Shown: positions 63,656 to 64,000 of the stretch, in pieces
How the letters are laid out: the number at the start of each line of letters is the position of its first letter
Numbering within the stretch: position 1 is the first letter of the stretch
Assembly: GCA_027186245.1 (NCBI GenBank)
Contig: CP114481.1
Coordinates: forward strand, 30,163,501 to 30,227,500
DNA: 64,000 bases
DNA from: Coriaria nepalensis
Taxonomy: Eukaryota; Streptophyta; Magnoliopsida; Cucurbitales; Coriariaceae
Direction: 5' to 3'
Notes under the pieces: generated by a model
Database searches by the model: none
What the model was told of the DNA's origin: nothing
What the model saw: only the letters and a program-made list of their open reading frames with translations
Program-made: the position numbers and the translations under genes

Positions 63656-64000
63656 GACCACTATTTTTGCACTACAAATGCAAGTTTTCTGCATAACTTG
63701 CACATGATCAATGCAAGGAAACTGTGCATTCGTTTAACCTTAAAATCATTTCAATGTGTCATTTCAAGTCAATAACTTATTTCAAAGCAAGTCGAACGAA
63801 TTCTGTTTTTGCACTACAAACACAAGTTTTGTGCATAACTTGCAAGTGATCAATGCAAGGAAAGTGTGCATTCGTTTAACCTTAAAATCATTTCGACGAG
63901 TCATTTCAAGTCAATATCTTATTTCAGAGTAATTCGAACGAGCACTATTTTTGCACTACAAATGCAAGTTTTGTGCATAACTTGCACATGATCAATGCAA

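Larger units (their letters stand above)
1..64000. repeat. 142 bp AT-rich satellite DNA array, about 450 monomers
   Basis: Every part of the window can be read as the same 142 bp unit in the same orientation, entering and leaving the window in mid-array. Markers such as GAATTC, TGATCA and GCATAACTT recur at 142 bp spacing, with occasional 141 or 143 bp units from single-base indels and four 115 bp units near the right end. A typical unit has 25 C and 20 G in 142 bases. No unique sequence, inversion or inserted element was seen. Such arrays are known from centromeric and pericentromeric heterochromatin of eukaryotes. The unit length, base composition and EcoRI site match what is known of the Tenebrio molitor major satellite. 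The array is certain; the species is an inference (about 0.6). The array has no coding role that I can support. Confidence 0.98.
57300..64000. repeat. 2,387 bp (17-mer) higher-order repeat, about 2.7 copies, running off the right edge
   Basis: Copy 1 is about 57,300-59,686, copy 2 about 59,687-62,472 and copy 3 from about 62,473 to the edge. Markers at offset 2,387 include GCACAACAAAC (57,813 and 60,200), TGATCAGTGC (57,991 and 60,378), GAGTCATTTGAAG (58,326 and 60,713), CGAAAGACCA (58,647 and 61,034) and the 115 bp unit. Copy 2 is 399 bp longer because of an internal duplication, and copy 3 lacks four monomers (568 bp). This is the most regular HOR in the window. Confidence 0.93.

Noticed and set aside
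1..64000. CRISPR array
   Set aside because: The units are contiguous 142 bp near-identical copies with no short repeat and unique spacer alternation.
1..64000. CENP-B box (NTTCGNNNNANNCGGGN)
   Set aside because: TTCG occurs, but no CGGG follows at the required spacing on either strand in any class examined.
1..64000. Telomeric repeats (TTAGG, TCAGG or TTAGGG arrays)
   Set aside because: None found; the only short tandem signal is the internal ATTTCAA subrepeat.
1..64000. Transposable element insertions or target-site duplications
   Set aside because: No break in the 142 bp phase is larger than the 27 bp deletion, and no non-satellite sequence is present.
1..64000. Inverted satellite blocks
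   Set aside because: I looked for reverse-strand landmarks such as GAATTCGTTCGAC runs oriented the other way and found every unit in the same direction.
1..64000. tRNA, rRNA or other structured RNA genes
   Set aside because: No cloverleaf, A/B box pair or rRNA-like stretch; the only dyads are the short ones inside each monomer.

Overview
The whole 64 kb window is one uninterrupted, head-to-tail tandem array of an AT-rich satellite DNA with a 142 bp monomer, about 450 copies, all in the same orientation. I see no protein gene, RNA gene, transposon, CRISPR array, telomere repeat or unique sequence anywhere. A typical monomer has 45 G+C in 142 bases (about 32%). Set in phase from the EcoRI site GAATTC, it runs GAATTCTATTTTTGCACTAC, AAACACAAGTTTTGTGCATA, ACTTGCAAATGATCAATGCA, AGGAAAGTGTGCATTCGTTT, AACCTTAAAATCATTTCAAT, GAGTCATTTCAAGTCAATAA, CTTATTTCAAAGCAAGTCGA, AC. 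This is eukaryotic (peri)centromeric-type heterochromatin. The 142 bp unit, AT richness and one EcoRI site per monomer fit the very abundant EcoRI satellite of the mealworm beetle Tenebrio molitor. That assignment comes from memory of the family, not from a search, and I hold it at moderate confidence.

Monomers fall into recognisable classes. A is the common EcoRI-positive form. B has GAGCAC in place of GAATTC, with CAAATGCAAG, GCACATG and usually AAACTGTG. C carries ACAGAAG with ACTTCC. D carries GCCCTAC with GTTTTACC. E carries TTTTTTCACTAC with GTGCACAAC. F carries TTTTTGAAGTAC. G carries ACTTACAAATGATCATTG. H carries CTACCAACAC with TTACGAATG. I ends in TCAGAGTAAT. A truncated 115 bp form lacks 27 bp. 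Several classes are confined to parts of the window: GCGCTAC and H at 1.7-8.2 kb, F at 22.0-33.4 kb, E at 38.2-53.8 kb, I at 55.9-64 kb. This is the pattern expected from local homogenisation.

Classes are arranged in local higher-order repeats (HORs) and segmental duplications, recognised from shared variants and single-base indels. They are: a 3-mer pair at 1.0-1.7 kb; 8-mer and 7-mer units (1,136 and 994 bp) at 4.6-8.9 kb; a 2,555 bp 18-mer tandem duplication at 9.8-15.1 kb; duplications offset by 4,117 bp (15.2/19.3 kb), 4,115 bp (20.5/24.6 kb) and 4,117 bp (41.8/45.9 kb); a 709 bp duplication at 22.6-23.9 kb; a 1,420 bp 10-mer HOR at 28.3-31.8 kb; 1,846 bp and 1,560 bp offsets at 34.6-41.2 kb; a 568 bp tetramer pattern at 49.4-53.9 kb; and a 2,387 bp 17-mer HOR at 57.3 kb to the right edge. 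The last contains the 115 bp deleted monomers and a nested 399 bp tandem duplication.

No genes work together here. Sequence-level candidates for function are a conserved dyad around the GTGCAT loop, whose arms change in a partly compensating way between classes, and a palindromic ATGAGTCAT (AP-1/GCN4-type) site in a large share of monomers. Duplication boundaries were estimated by eye and are good to roughly 20-100 bp. Offsets were taken from matching markers and are exact where stated.
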